The notes under the pieces were generated by a model. It did no database searches and was not told the origin of the DNA. It was given only the letters and a program-made list of their open reading frames with translations. This document shows, piece by piece, positions 11,992 through 24,812 of a DNA stretch of 64,000 bases. This DNA is from Terana coerulea. Taxonomy: Eukaryota > Basidiomycota > Agaricomycetes > Polyporales > Phanerochaetaceae. Position 1 is the stretch's first letter. Each line of letters begins with the position of its first letter. The stretch lies in assembly GCA_024811115.1 (NCBI GenBank), contig JAKOGH010001195.1, forward strand, positions 62,001 to 126,000, given 5' to 3'. Position numbers and translations under genes: made by a program.

Positions 11992-13125
11992 TTAGAGGAA
12001 ACTGCCACCCTTCCCTGAGCCAAACCTGTCTCCAAGACCCCTTCGCCTCCTGTATGAATTTGTTCCTTTTGTCATCGTCCATAAGCCTTCCACCTAATGC
12101 CATATCTCTGCCGTGATCCCAAAGGACAGGTGGGCCTTCATCCTTCTTCTTGTCCGCTTTCTCGGTCTTGTCGGAGTGTTGGTCAAGCAGAGCAGCACCA
12201 CGGGCTTTCCGCTACAAGGAGCGTGAATGTCATGCCATGCAAGTAGAGTACGGGACGCGGAAACTGACTGTGTGCTCATCAACGCCTTTGCGTATGTCTT
12301 CCTCATGCCGCCTTCGCTTCCTTGCTTCAAGCTGTCCTTTCTCGTCCAGAGCGTCCGGATCTGCATTAACTGCGCGCCGCCGCTTGCCGGACACCTCGTC
12401 GGCTATACGGGCTTGACGCTCTGCAGGTGTCTCCCGTCCATAGCGAAGTGTCTGTGTTCCGCGAAGGAGCAGCACTGCGCGAGAATTGGCGGCCCTTCGT
12501 GAGCTTCGTGGGGTCAATGGCTACAAACCGATCACATATGTGAGCGATTCGAATTAACGAAATTTCACAGACGTACACCCAAGGAGGTCTGAAGACTTCG
12601 GCGGGACCAGCATCCACTCATCTCGCTTCAGAGCTTTGGGCTTTGCAGCTTCCTGTAGCGTGTATTACAACAACTTTGGTTACTTCGAAACACGTCCACT
12701 GATAGGAAGCAAAGACCGCACCTCAGCCAGCTTCCGTCGCCGCTCTTCTTTCTCCATGAATTCCTGCACCGCATCTTTCTCAGGAAGTGCATACCCAGAG
12801 GGCAAAGGCATCGGCCCAACATCGTCGTCGTCATCATCGCTGCCGTAGGATGGTCTCGGCGGTGCTGAGGGAAAGGAGGGACCTTGGACGCGCTTCGAAG
12901 TGCTCGCGGAGGGCGCGCGAGCGGCAGCTAAGTCTGGTGGGAGTTCCGGTACATAGTCATCGTCGTCGTCATCTTCATCGTTGGTGCTAACTTCCGGCGC
13001 AGGCTTGGGAGAGTTGCAGGAACGGAAGGACTAATTACAGCTGCTGCCTGTGAAGTGCCCGGTTCGTCGTCGGGAGTAGTAGATCTGTGGTTGAGAAGGT
13101 GCGACGGTAAGTCAGGGCCTATCAT
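11992..13125 (-). CDS. GPALPP-motif (DUF3752) protein, two apparent frameshifts
   Basis: Charged nuclear-type protein of the GPALPP1/DUF3752 family, function unknown. Exons on minus: 13125-13039, 13003-12722, 12652-12577, 12520-12269, 12211-11992. It begins MIGPDLPSHLL. An acidic run with YVPELPPDL and the GPMPLPSG repeat follow, then the conserved KRDEWMLVPP, DPTKLTKGRQF, ETPAERQARIADEVSGKRRR, a Lys/Glu-rich helix, RDMALGGRLMDD and the C-terminal GLGDRFGSGKGGSFL. Two single-base excesses break the frame: a GGG run at 12433-12435 and a GGGG run at 12038-12041. Both sit in homopolymers and both flanks are conserved, so sequencing error is more likely than decay. The first intron (13004-13038) would be only 35 nt. 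Confidence 0.82.
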
Positions 13126-13653
13126 TGTAATTCTTCTCAGATAATTGTGATGCTGGAACTGGCAACAAGCTTGGGAAGCACCGCTGTGAAGTCGCAAGGA
13201 AGTGGTGGTGAAGGTCGGAGGCTTGGTTGACTTAGCGCCTGGTTGGGCCCCGTGTCCGAAGCGCGAGTTAGATAAGATTAGATTGAAGGGAGAGATTAGA
13301 TTAGGTACAATTGGTGATCTTTCTCTATCGTGGATTCTGATCATCCCACTGCTGAACGTCCTCTGCTTGATCGTCAAGCGGTTCATTATCCTCCAATCAG
13401 TGCAATGACGTCTGAACCCCTGCTATGACCCTGCTATGTTCCTTGTGCGGATCTACGAGGCCGGGTCTTACAGCTTTTTATCTCCGTGGGCGGAACATGG
13501 TTAGCGATCGCCCTCGAGGCAGAAATTTCGTGCGGTCATTGAAAAGAAAATCAGACTCGACATGACTCTCACCGGCTCACCACCGTTCTTCACTGCATCC
13601 TGCTGGGACTCCCCTCTCGCCTTCTCTAACACAAACCACGTTACACACGCACA
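13126..13653. promoter_or_regulatory. Divergent promoter region between GPALPP gene and aminotransferase
   Basis: The minus-strand GPALPP gene and the plus-strand aminotransferase start back to back with 528 bp between their ATGs, so this segment must carry both promoters. No clear TATA box was assigned. The aminotransferase leader is C/A-rich (ACACAAACCACG... before ATG). Confidence 0.5.
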
Positions 13654-15110
13654 ATGGCCAACGGAAGCGTAGGAAACGGCCATGCCATTCAGGCTGATGC
13701 CCAGCCTGCAGCTCTCGACGTAAGTCTCCTGCAGTCCTCCTCCGAGAAATGTCACAAAAGAAGCGTTCTCGACAGGCTTCCAAACTCAAGATTACCTTGA
13801 GTGAGACCTTGAAGGAGATCCCGCCCTCTGAGGACCTGGTGTTCGGCAAAGTAGGTTCGGTATGTTACTTGCCAATGCACAAGAATTGACTTGGTATACA
13901 GTACATGACCGATCATATGGTCGTCGCCACCTTCCATCCTGTTACTGGATGGTCTGAACCAGAGATCAAGCCATACGGGCCTTTCGTCTTGGACCCCGTC
14001 AGCTCGTGCTTCCAATACTCGACGAATCTCTTTGAGGGCATGAAGGTGCGCACGACCACTGTAATGTTATATCTGGTGCACGCTAATCGACCATTGCAGG
14101 CGTACGTTGGGGAAGACGGCAAGGCCAGGCTTTTCCGCCCTGACCTTAACATGGCCCGCATGAGCCGTTCACGCGACCGCATCGCGCTCCCCACTTTGAC
14201 ACCGACGAGCTGCTCAAGCTCATTAAGAAGCTCGTCCAAGTAGAGGCCCGTTGGATACCTAAGGTCAAGGGTCATTCCCTATACGTTCGTCCCACGATGA
14301 TAGGTACACGCCCATGTACGTCGCATTGCCGCGTATCAATTCGCGTCCCATGACTTACCAGATGACTTCTCACAGCGTTTGGTGTCGCGCCGTCGGACCA
14401 CGCTATCATCTATGTCGTCTGCTGCCCGACCGGACCTTTCTTCCGCGTCGCTCGTCAGCTGTCGCTGATGGCTGTCTCGGAGCACGTACGGGCATGGCCT
14501 GGAGGAACTGGAGGATACAAACTCTCAGGAAACTACGCTCCCACCTTCAAGCCGCAGGTCGAAGCCGCAAAACTCGGCTACGATCAGGTTCTGTGGTGTC
14601 TGGGTGACACAGTCACTGAGGCAGGTGCCATGAACTTCTTTGTTGTCTTGAAGAGTGAGGACAATGGTGAGAACATGCTATATAAAGCCATCCCTAGACC
14701 GTCTAATAGCGGATCATTTTAGGTCTGCATGTCTACACGCCACCTGTCGACGGAACTATTCTTCCGGGTGTCACTCGCGCGTCCTGCATCGATCTGTTGA
14801 GAGCTCACGGAACCACCACTACCCTTCCTAGCCTGCCGAGCGACCTCAAGATCAACGTAGAAGAGCGTTCAATCATCGTTCCAGAACTTGCGCAGTGGGC
14901 ACTGGAGGGCCGTCTGCTTGAAGGGCTTGCCGTCGGCACTGCCGCCGTCGTCACCTCCGTTGGCCGGATTGGTGTCGAGGGCAAAAGGACATCGAGCTGC
15001 CCGCGTACGAAGGCAACATGGGCCCCGTGGCGCGTGCGTTGTTCGATCAGCTTACCGCTATTCAAGAGGGCAGAGTGCAGTTTAACAGCTGGTCTGTTCT
15101 CTGCGAGTGA
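13654..15110 (+). CDS. Branched-chain amino acid aminotransferase, two apparent frameshifts
   Basis: PLP enzyme for the last step of Leu/Ile/Val synthesis and the first step of their breakdown. Exons: 13654-13719, 13776-13850, 13902-14045, 14100-14315, 14376-14666, 14723-15110. Recognisable blocks: FVLDPVSSCFQYSTNLFEGMKAY, RPDLNMARM, the PLP-lysine region RAWPGGTGGYKLSGNYAPT (Lys in GGYK), WCLGDTVTEAGAMNFF and DGTILPGVTRAS. Length (about 400 residues) is normal. Two single-base losses break the frame: the CCCC run at 14189-14192 (ALP to HFDTDELLKL) and the AAAA run at 14983-14986 (VEGK to DIELPAYEGNMGPVA). The N-terminus has no obvious mitochondrial presequence, so compartment is open. Confidence 0.93.
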
Positions 15111-15517
15111 GCAGGTTGTTCCAGCGAAATAAAACAAAAACCGTAACAGACTCGTTACGGAGGACAAAACGTACTGTTGTAATTTTGTAGCGAACATATA
15201 CCTCCTTGCGCAGCTATACCAATAGAAGACTACATGTCTTGACATCATGGTGCATGTATTCATCACACCGTTTGAACATAAGGATTGAGCTTCCCCTTCA
15301 CGTCTCCAATGCCGTGCCGACGCTAGTACGCACTGAACGGCGGGTGGGCGCTTGCATGTGATTCCGACGTCAAAGTGCGCCTAGTGCGCCTAGGCGAGCT
15401 CATCTTCTCCTCCACTCTGATTGCTCGTGTGCCCCACCACCAGCTCTTCTCCCTTCCAAGCCGGTCTTGTCTTATTTGTCTGTCACGACCAGCTCTGCCA
15501 GTGGTGCTCATGCCTGG

Positions 15518-17410
15518 ATGCTAGGAATCAAGGCAAAATTACGAGCGGTCGACACCGCCTGGGGTTGTCCTCGGGCTTCTACAACGGTACCAGCGGGACA
15601 AATGTCTCGTCCAGGATTATTCGGAGATGCATCCGCGGGGGCAGCGCACTGCTGAACAAAACCACCCACAGGCTTTACTCCAACAAGGGAGGTATACCGC
15701 CGCCAGAGTCGTTTGGAGGTCCCGACGTCCCGCTGCATGGTGAGCATACATTCGTGACGTGTCAAACGGGTCCTGATATACGTCGTTCCATAGAGAGGCT
15801 AGCGAATGCATGGAAACAGACACCCACAAAGTGGTACCCTCTTCCTCTTGCAGTTGGAGCACTCCTCCTTATTGCTATTCAATACCGTAAAAGGATAGTT
15901 GAGAAGGAGGTGCATGTCGACGATGACGGGCACGAAGTAGTGAAGTTGAAAGGCCCCTGGACGGTGCGTACAAAGCTATTCTTTAGTTGTGTCACCGCTC
16001 ATGTGATGCGTTCAGGTTCACGTGATGGGAGCTCTACCTCTTCGCAATCTTTCTCGTCTCTGGGGTTATGCGAACTCCCTGGAACTCCCTGTCTGGCTCC
16101 GTCCTACTGGATTCAAGGTGTACTCGTACATTTTTGGATGCAACCTTGACGAGGTGGAGAAGGATCTCAAGGAGTACAAGAGTTTAGGCGACTTCTTCTA
16201 CCGCAACTTGAAAGCAGGTTTACGACCGGCCGCCGACGTTGTGCTGGTGCGTAGACTGACCCCTATACGCTCCGATGTATCTCATATATGCATCCTCTAG
16301 GTCAGTCCTGCTGATGGAACGGTGCTCCACTTCGGTATAATCAAAGGTGGACGGGTCGAGCAAATCAAGGGCAGCACCTACTCCCTAGACGCACTACTTG
16401 GCGTAGACACCAGGGGTACCACTCGCACAGAAGTTGTCTTCCCCGCGCGAGAGCTCGCTGAGGCCGACGACAAGCACTTTGCTGATATCAATGGTATTGA
16501 GTACAGTCTTCATGAGCTCTTGGGCACGAAGGGGAACACACCTGCCAGCTCCGGCACCAGCACACCCGTATCCGAACTTCCACCACCGCCGCCGTCTGCA
16601 TCAGATAGGGGCACCGCGGCTGTGAAGCATGGCGAGCGTACGGACGCATCGGTGGAACAAGAAGGATCGGTCACAGAGGTCGTCGCGCACGACACTGCTG
16701 TTGCTTCGGAGATGGGCATTCGTCCTACTCTTGAGCGGAGGCGCAGCTCAACAGCTACCTCCGTGAAGCCGGGCAACGCGCTACATTTCTGCGTCATCTA
16801 CCTCGCTCCCGGTGACTACCACAAGTTCCACAGTCCGACAGCTTGGGTAGTCGAGAAACGCAGGCATTTTGTCGGTGCGTGTGTCTCGGCATATACATTC
16901 ACTGTAGTCGCTAACCCTTTTGAACAGGCGACCTCTTCTCAGTGTCCCCGTGGATGGCCAAGCGCCTAGAGAACTTATTCGTCTTGAATGAGCGTGTTGC
17001 TCTTCTGGGACGATGGAAGTATGGCTTCTTTGGCATGGTTCCCGTTGGCGCAACAAACGTTGGTAGTATCAAAATTGACTTCGACAAGGTATATTTCCGT
17101 GTTCTTCGCACACTTCTCAAACACCTACTCACTTACGGCCGCCCTCTGCTAGGATCTTCGCACGAACTCCGGACCGCGTCGAGGTCACCCACTAGGCACC
17201 TTCACCGAAGCCGTCTACTCTGGTGCTTCACCTATCCTTGATGGCCAACCACTCCTCAAGGCCCAGCAAATGGGGGGCTTCTGCCTCGGTAGCACGATAG
17301 TGCTTGTCTTTGAGGCGCCCCAGAACTTCCAGTTCTTGGTGGAGAATGGCCAGAAGGTGAAGGTCGGTCAAGCATTGGGCGAGAGGAAAGGATGCACTAC
17401 CCGCTACTGA
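15518..17410 (+). CDS. PSD1: Phosphatidylserine decarboxylase proenzyme, mitochondrial (PSD1 type)
   Basis: Makes phosphatidylethanolamine from phosphatidylserine at the inner mitochondrial membrane. Exons: 15518-15963 (with a likely in-phase 54-nt intron near 15739-15792), 16016-16246, 16301-16874, 16928-17088, 17153-17410. The N-terminus is Arg/Ser-rich like a mitochondrial presequence, followed by [18 protein letters not shown] as the membrane anchor. Conserved blocks: [45 protein letters not shown] and LGST (in [13 protein letters not shown]), the self-cleavage site that yields the pyruvoyl group. Exon 4 carries a low-complexity Pro/Ser/Thr loop of about 100 residues common in fungal Psd1. 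The start assignment needs one G added to the GGGG run at 15561-15564, so it is less sure than the rest. Confidence 0.93.
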
Positions 17411-18849
17411 GGAGTCAAGAAAAGACCGTTGAAATGACCAGAGATGGCTATGCCCATTATGACTAGGTGTTGACTCTTCCGTTACGCTCTGTTGCACCTC
17501 ATGTCATTCTGTAATTGATCTTACACCTACGCCCACATATAATGTAATCTACCATCTCATGATTCATCACGGACTCTCAACAGTCTACAAGTACTAGTCT
17601 CTACTCTATATACTGTGTAGCACCATCCGCATCTTGCGGAATACTGATTCAACTCGAAGAACACGCACTGAACACTTGAAAGACACTGAGGCAGTTTGCT
17701 CTGCAGCTGAGTCCGTAGGCTTTCTCGCCTGCGCCAAGTGCGTCTGTAAACCCGCGAGCTCAGGAAAATGCGAAAGCGCCATCTGATTAGGCTCTAGGAC
17801 AGCCTCTTAAATAGTCGGAAGAGATGCTCTCGTTCCTTTGTATATAGAGGCTGTCACCAAGGTGGGGGTCTTCTGAGAAGTGTCCCGGACTTCGAACCGG
17901 CTTCTCGGCAAGAAATAGCTCGGACCTCAAGCGCGCTGCGCTGACGACGTCATCATCATCGTCGCAGGGCCAGGCTAAGGTCGGTAAGTAGTCCCCCTTG
18001 CACGACCTGTACGGCGACAGCACTGAGTCTGCAGCTTCTCGCAGTACCAAGGGTGATGATTAAGGTAGCTGCATACTAGACACCGGACTGACTTCATATC
18101 CCCGGTGTCATCCCACCCTCAGCCATTTCTCTATATTTACAGTACTCACGGTATTACAATTAACTAGATAAGTACATACTCCATTATTATGCGAATTCTT
18201 CTCTTAGTTTGCGGGCTCATGCTCGGAGGCATTCGCCTGCGTCATACAGAAAGAGAGAGACGTGATAATATGAGCGACGACGCTTGGGCAGCGGGCTCAG
18301 GCAAGGGCGGCGTAAGTATACAGCGGGCTCTTCTCCCGGGCTCGCCACGAGGGCGATGCCGTGGCGGCCAAGCGATGCCTGACGTGCCGTTTCAAACTCC
18401 GGGACACTACACTGAAGGACCCAGAGTTTGGATGTAGACTACATCTGATGACCCATCAACTTCCACTGCAGTACAGCAACAGAGGGTAGTACAAACAGAC
18501 AACGCCCTCGCCTTTTACTAGGGCGTTCCGTGTGCTGCCTTCACTACGATGTTGCTTGACAATTTTTCAGAACATCTGAGCCTTCGGAGTTCAGCTTATT
18601 TTTTTAATTTTTACTTCACGATGTTGCACCGCCAAGTTTGGGATATTTCCGTTCTCATGGCTCATTCATACCAAACCAGTGAGAATCAGAACGTTTCTGG
18701 GTAAAATTCGTTAGAGAGCCACATTTAATCGGTGGGACAGAGTCATCTTGCACAATGAAGAACCGTGTGATGATCTACGTTGTGCACAGATTTGTCGTTC
18801 TTGTGCTTCAGCCCAGCATTATGTTCATCGTATATCTCATTCGAGCCTT
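17411..18849. other. Intergenic stretch without supported gene
   Basis: About 1.4 kb. It includes a small perfect inverted word pair around 18504-18527 (ACGCCCTCGC...AGGGCGT), possibly a hairpin, and an AT-rich run near 18600. No ORF with a recognisable domain. Confidence 0.45.
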
Positions 18850-19402
18850 CATAGACAAATCGGACGCGTAAGGGACAATGCCTGTACTTCTCCTGGCCGG
18901 TCGCCCAGGCAATGCCAGTTGACCGTCACGGCGAGTCTTGTTTTCTTCAGGCGCCATTGCATTGATCCGATCGAAAGGAAAACTCCGACGAGTGATGGAC
19001 GCCACAAAGACGAATCCGAACCAAGTGTCGAACCTTCCTCGTTCGTGTCTCTGCCTCGCACTTGTCTAAGGGTCCTTCGGCGAAATACATGAAAACTCAG
19101 CTGCGCCGTAACTTCTGCTCGTAGTTGGAAGTCTTGGCCGGCGCCACATTCCACTGAAAGTTAGTCGGTCTTCGTTGTTCGTTCATTTACTGTGTCGGAG
19201 TCAGCTCAATGGTTCTCTAAGTACGGACGAGCGGCACACCTTCCCGTGGCTCACACGTGTGCTGTTCGGCCTCTTTAGACATCGATAACAGCCCATTGTT
19301 CCTCTATCGCAGCTTTACCACGATCTGGGCAGGGCGCTCAGTGATACGTGATATTGAGGGTGAGTGCGCTTACCACGATGCTTCCCTCCTCTCGACACTG
19401 CC
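18850..19402 (+). promoter_or_regulatory. 5' flank of FunK1 copy A, shared with copy B
   Basis: This segment is closely similar, in inverted orientation, to about 57100-57590 upstream of the second kinase copy. Long stretches match with few changes, for example around the words GTCGGAGTCAGCTCAATGG and CTTCCCGTGGCTCACACG. Conservation of the untranslated flank shows that promoter and gene were duplicated together. A conserved GTGAGTGCGCTT just upstream of the ATG may be the donor of a 5'-leader intron. Confidence 0.6.
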
Positions 19403-22227
19403 ATGTCTTCGCTCTCTGATGCATACGAACCTACGTTTGCCAGGGCATCCACCCCCGTAAATCCCACAAATCCGCCAGTCGTGCAAACTACTCCCGTCGC
19501 GGCCTCGAAGAACTCCACGCAGAAGTCTTACCATCTAGAAGACAACAGGGATCACGTCGCGAAAGGAAATGGAGGACCGGAGATATGCGGAGGTCGATGA
19601 AGAGCAGTTTTACAGCACCATGCCGTTTGTCAAGCCTGCAAGCAAAACCCGAACGGGAGAAGTTGAGGGCCGCCGAAGATATCTTGCGATCGACAGAGTG
19701 GGCGAAGCTTGCATCGGAGTCTGCCTCCTACCCTCCTATGGTATGTAATACACGGCACGCAGCTGCACTCTGAACTTTACAGCTAACAAATGCCAGTGCA
19801 AAGCCATCCATGCTGTGTTGGAGGCCGTAGCGAATCCTAAGGTTATCGGACCAGTCGTCAGGTTTACCGGCAATTACCCTCAGCTAGACGAATCGGAGAA
19901 GAATGACCCCACGTCCAGCTCCGCAAAATCCCTCCCATACTTCCACTCACCAACCACATTCCACCGGGGACTACTCCAACACAAGGTCATTCAAGAAAAT
20001 GCCGGATCTATGTATCTACCGTCCTCTCCATTCCAACGGGCACCTTCAGAGTCCTCAACCGTACGATCGATCTGAGAAGCCGTCGCAAAGGCATATAGAT
20101 ACCGGCCTTCACCGTTTCTTAGCCAGGACCTCATGGAGTAACATCCGTGTATTCGTGGAGATGAAGACGGCGTCAGGCTCGTCAGGGTTCGAGATGGGGA
20201 CAGAGCCTGCGCGAGGGGCAAAGGCGAAGGCGGCGAAGGCCAAAGGAGGGCATTCTGCAGGTACCAACCAAACCAGTGGCTCTCCGCTGAATACTACGCC
20301 ACCTACCTTCCTCAAAGGCACAGACGAGGGCTGGGCCACCCGGGCACAGATCGCCGAATACGCCACCGAGATCCTACATCGCCAGCATCGCTCATGCCTG
20401 TTCTCTGTCTTTGTCTTCAAGAACTACGCTCGCTTGATGCGGTGGGATAGGGTCGGGTGCATCGTTTCAGTTCCCTTCGACTTCCAGGAGGCACCGGAGA
20501 AGCTGACCAACTTCTTCTACCGGATCGGCAAGATGAGCGACAATGAAATGGGCTATGACCCTACGGTAACGACTGCGACCTCCGAGGACTATGCACTCTG
20601 GGAGAGATGCGCGAAGGCGCAAACCGTCGAGTACATGCAGGGACTCATCCGCGAGGCTACTGCCCACAGATGGCCGCTCTTTAAGATGGTGGTCAACGGC
20701 GAAGACATCTCAGCCATCCGCGAGCGTGTGCAGCGAGAGCGAGGCTCTAGTGTCGCAGGATCTACCTCGAGTCCGGGAACTGTACCAGGCCCACCCCGCC
20801 GGTGCGAGCCGCGCTCCTTCCTCGTCGGCAAACACCACACGGCACACCGGTCCCCTACGGGACGCGCTACGAAGGGATTCGTCGCCCTCGACATCGAGCG
20901 GAGCAAGTTCGTGTACCTGAAGGACAGCTGGAGGAACGACACCTCCCGCGTTCGCCCAGAGCTCGAGGTGTATTGCGACTTGGTCGCGAACGAAGTGCCC
21001 AATATTGCTACTCCTGTCTGTGGAGGTGATGTTATAGTCGGCGGTATCGTGCAGCGCACGCTCTCTCAAGCCTATCTGACAATGGTCGGAAAGGACGGAC
21101 AGCGCCAACCTATCTGGTACCCACGCATCCGGTACCGTATGGTTGTTGAAGAAGTAGGCTGCAGACTCATCGACTATCGTTATTCGGGTGAACTTTGCTT
21201 TGCGGTGTTTGATGCATTTGAAGGTACGCATCACGCTGTGCTCGTTTGAGTTTTGGCTCGACGCTGATGTTACTGCACAGCGCATAAGGTAGCCTGGGAG
21301 GATGCCGGAATTCTGCATCGTGACATTAGCGACGCCAACATCCTCATCGTTGGTGATCACGACGGTATAAGGAGTGGAATTCTCATCGACTGGGACCTGT
21401 GCAAATACAAAAGTGAGCTTAATTCTAAGAGACAGCCAGATCGCTCGGTAGGCGCAATTCCTTTCGCTGCATGCGCTAGCTGACTTCGTGTATACAGGGA
21501 ACATGGCGCTACATGTCCGCTATTGCGCTGCGGTATCCTTTGAAGCCAAGTCAGCTATCGGATGATCTTGAATCGTTCTTTCACTTGTTCTTTATCCACC
21601 TCCTTCGGTATCACATCAACTCGATATCTTCCGACAGAGGAGAGCTCAGCAATATACTGCAAAATTATCACCACCACAGCTTGAAGAATGGCCATCACTT
21701 CGGGTCCTCGGCCAAGCTCGACCTCATCTCAAACCCTCAGCGCATGGACACGATGGTGATCGAGGCAAGCCCATCATTTGTCAAGCTTCTCAAGGACATC
21801 CACAGGCTGTGCCGAGAACACTGCGAGAGCATTGATTTCGAGCAGTACAAAAGGATTATGTCCCTATAGCCACTCCGTCTCAGAAACTGGACCAGCCGAA
21901 AGCTCCAAACCCACAGCCGATCTACCGCAACAATGCCGCGGCCTCGCGTTCGCTGGGAGAAGCAGGTAACACTTCCGGCCCCACTGAAAGAAAATCCCCT
22001 TTGACACTCACGATGCAATGTACGACGTTTTCGACGCCGCCTTTGGCCCAAAGTCGGAGTGGAACCCCGACGACAAGATTAAAGATCAGTTTGAGGGCAT
22101 TCGTTCGTGGGAGGCCAAAAATTCGACGACTATCTACCAAGACAGTATTACGCAGAGTAGGTCTCGCGACTTGCAGGCATCGCAAGCCGCGGCCGCAGAG
22201 GATAAGATGGATGTTGACGAAGCTTAA
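19403..22227 (+). CDS. FunK1-type fungal protein kinase, copy A (frame-broken in several places)
   Basis: Large fungal-specific kinase of the FunK1 class (role unknown; expanded in mushrooms). Main exons: 19403-19740, 19797-21223, 21281-21447, then 21498 onward; stop at 22227. Conserved parts: RTSWSNIRVFVEMK, DEGWATRAQIAEYATEI, RHRSCLFSVFVFKNYARLMR-like block, the catalytic loop HRDISDANILIV and the metal-binding LIDWDLCKYK (DWD in place of DFG), then GTWRYMSAIAL and DDLESFFH. An acidic tail ends KMDVDEA. Compared with copy B it carries single-base insertions near 19566 (AAAGGAAATGG), near 19640 (AAAACCC) and around 19900-19960, plus an unclear segment at about 21860-22010. Whether these are assembly errors or decay cannot be decided here. 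It is convergent with the DUF6533 gene downstream. Confidence 0.82.
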
Positions 22228-22647
22228 CGGAAATAGTCTCCTTGTACATACCATACCTACCGTAGCTTGTCTTGTGACCGTGTCTTGTGGTAAACTTGAA
22301 CTCTTCCATGTTTGAATGTCTCGTTAGCCGCAATGTACAATGCTGCGGTTCTGACTTGTTCTTGAGATCTCCGCAAGATTACTGTTACGATGTGGCCATA
22401 TGTGGCTATTTCGATCGCAAATATGCACAAGAGGTGCATTGATCTGTTCCCGGTCTACATCAGCGTCAGGTTGACATGGAGCTGGGCGAGAGGGTTTGCG
22501 AAAAGTTCCAGCCTGAGAGTGCATAGCATAACAGCAGGTTGCCCAACTACAAATCTGTACAGACAAGCAACGGATGCCAGGTACTACGGTCGACTCGGGA
22601 AGACTTCGAGAAAGTCTCGAATGCGCGCGACATCCAAAACACAAGAG
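22228..22647. other. Convergent intergenic region
   Basis: 420 bp between the stop of kinase copy A and the stop of the first DUF6533 gene; presumably both 3' untranslated regions. No other feature seen. Confidence 0.5.
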
Positions 22648-24115
22648 TCATACTCTGGCTGGGAGAGTCGGAACGATGACAGGATCATGTAGCGTAACGC
22701 AGGATACATCGATGTCCATGAGCTCATGGATGTCGACGGCGGTGTCGTCCTTATGCGTGGTAGTGTCCGCCGCGGCGAACAGAGTCGTATTGCGAGCATG
22801 TGGCCTGGAATTGAATGCAATTACTGTCATCGTGTTGGCGCCATGATCATTGGGAACACCCAGTCGGCGGAGGTTGAGTAGAACATGCGAGCCCTGCGGA
22901 TCGTGAGCTCGGTATAAAGGCCAACGCGAGGGCCCGAGAAAGCGGCACATACTGCAAAGGACATAGCGGCAAATGCCCACCTGTACTGATGTCAGTCGAA
23001 GACTCTGCCAGGGCTCTCCGCTACTAGTAAATTGACGGCTTACCCGTAACCCATCCCCACGAGCGGGGTTTTGTTGAGCTTGTACATGAGCATGTTCAGC
23101 AGCATGGCGACTACGCAAACGTGAGTGTTTCAAGTTGAGACGTGTGCAAAGGAGTGCGGCCCGACGTACCAAAGATAAGAGCGAACGCCCAGGTGCCGTC
23201 ACGGACGAAGATAAATAAAATCGACTTCCTGGACCGCGAGATACTCTGGAAGAACTTGATCAAAGTCAGGGCGAAAAGGAAAGTTTCGAAAGCTAGCGAC
23301 GACATCCTGCCGCAAGTAATTAGATTTACTCAACAGCCGCGGTGAGGAGACGTACCAATAGGACATGAATAGACTTGGTGCCGAAGCGACTAGACAGTCA
23401 GGACTAAACGTCAACTTCGGCAGCACGATGCAGAGGCAGACGATCATCATAGAAACCTCCGCGACGAAGGCCAAGATCATAATCCAGAGAATGAGCTTGT
23501 TCTGGTTGTATAGGACGTATACTACGGTTGGCGTAAACGGCATGGCGAGCGAGAGGACAGCGCGGTAGACTCACGTCGCATGACGAGGATGGTTTCGACC
23601 ACAAACGTTAGTAGTTCGACGAAGATCAGCTGTTCGTAGATCCATCCTTTACAGCCGGCAGATGAGAATTTCGCCTTGGTGTCGAGGGTGAGTAAAGCAC
23701 TATAAGCCGCAATACGGTGATCAGTTCAAATGCCATGCGCTGGGATATTTTGACTCACCCTCCATGAAGAATGGGTGTATATCTCACAAATGTGTATATC
23801 CACTTGACCCATGATCGCGGTCGTCTAGTGATTTTCAGAACAATCGCGAAGCATCTAACGAAGGGCCTACTCACCGCCAAATACATTCAACCTGCGACGA
23901 TAACTATCATCAGGAGACGAGGCAACCGAGGCGAGTTCTACGAACCTCAACGTCGAAGTGAGCTGCCGTGTCCCACGCCAGCCAGGCTGTAGCGCATGCT
24001 ATATTTGTAACCTCATTAGCAAACAGTTCTGTGTCTGGAATCCGCATGACTGCGAAAACTCACCCGTGGCGTATGTCACCTGAACTCCCAACTCCAAGTC
24101 AGCCGGGGATCGCAT
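22648..24115 (-). CDS. DUF6533-type multi-pass membrane protein, paralog 1
   Basis: Basidiomycete membrane protein of unknown function. Ten exons on minus: 24115-24064, 23998-23946, 23891-23875, 23824-23759, 23699-23575, 23521-23356, 23306-23170, 23110-23044, 22980-22953, 22893-22648. The frame is open throughout when spliced. The N-terminal signature AWLAWDTAAHFDVEVECIW matches the DUF6533 pattern (W/Y-D-x4-x-D-x-EVxxIW). Further blocks: WVKWIYTFVRYTPILHGG, LYNQNKLILWIMI, FVRDGTWAFALIF, MLLNMLMYKLNKTPL, then GSHVLLNLRRLG and a hydrophilic tail. Six to seven hydrophobic helices are apparent. Two exons are tiny (17 and 28 nt) and conserved in all paralogs here. Confidence 0.85.
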
Positions 24116-24812
24116 GAAGGCTGAGCTCCAGGAGGCCTGAGGCCTGCAACGATGGCATGGGGGTTGGAAACCCTATCCCTACGCCACCCAGTAGTCTATC
24201 TTATCCGGGTGCACAGGAGATGTCAGCCAAAGACGGACTGTTTGTCCATGCTCGGAAATCGGGAAAGCTGCTTGTCGGCGTCTCGCTCGCGCCTCACCCG
24301 GTACACGTGCCCAAGAGAAGCATGGCCTGCCAGCTGAGCAAAGGCAGCCTGGTTCCAGTGTATGCGGAGGTTCGCAGGGTCGAGTGACTGCGACCGAAGC
24401 CCCGGCGAGGACGGACGATCTGCGGGCAGCAGAAGTGGTGTCGCCGAATTGGCCATGAGTTCTCAGTGGTACCAAATACCCGCTCATATCCATTGCAATT
24501 GAATGGGCCTGTTGAGTCATACATACGGGCGTGCGAGCGATGTACAACGTATCTTCGATTCCAATGGAGCCGTGATCATCTATGCAGGATGGCTGCATGA
24601 TACTAGTAGACATGATGTACATAGAGTTCATGGATATCCAGTATCATCCTAGATAGATGCCGGGTTCAGTACACGATACTTGGAATTCAATGGAACATAC
24701 CGAAATGACGGTGCTACCGGAGAGCTTTGGGAGCAACATGTGATAGGACAGATAAACATGGAAGGCTGGACCAAGAAAAGGTTCGGGATAGAAGATATAA
24801 ATGCGGCCAGGT
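24116..24812. other. Spacer between DUF6533 paralogs 1 and 2
   Basis: 697 bp; upstream region of paralog 1 and 3' region of paralog 2. Open frames here on both strands have no recognisable domain. Confidence 0.45.

Noticed and set aside
17885..17902. Minus-strand CCGGTTCGAAGTCCGGG resembling a T-arm
   Set aside because: No A-box, anticodon stem or acceptor pairing upstream.
19403..22227. Mirror-symmetric large palindrome of both accessory clusters
   Set aside because: Kinase copies and repeats are inverted, but the DUF6533 genes lie on the wrong side of kinase copy B for a simple whole-block inverted duplication.
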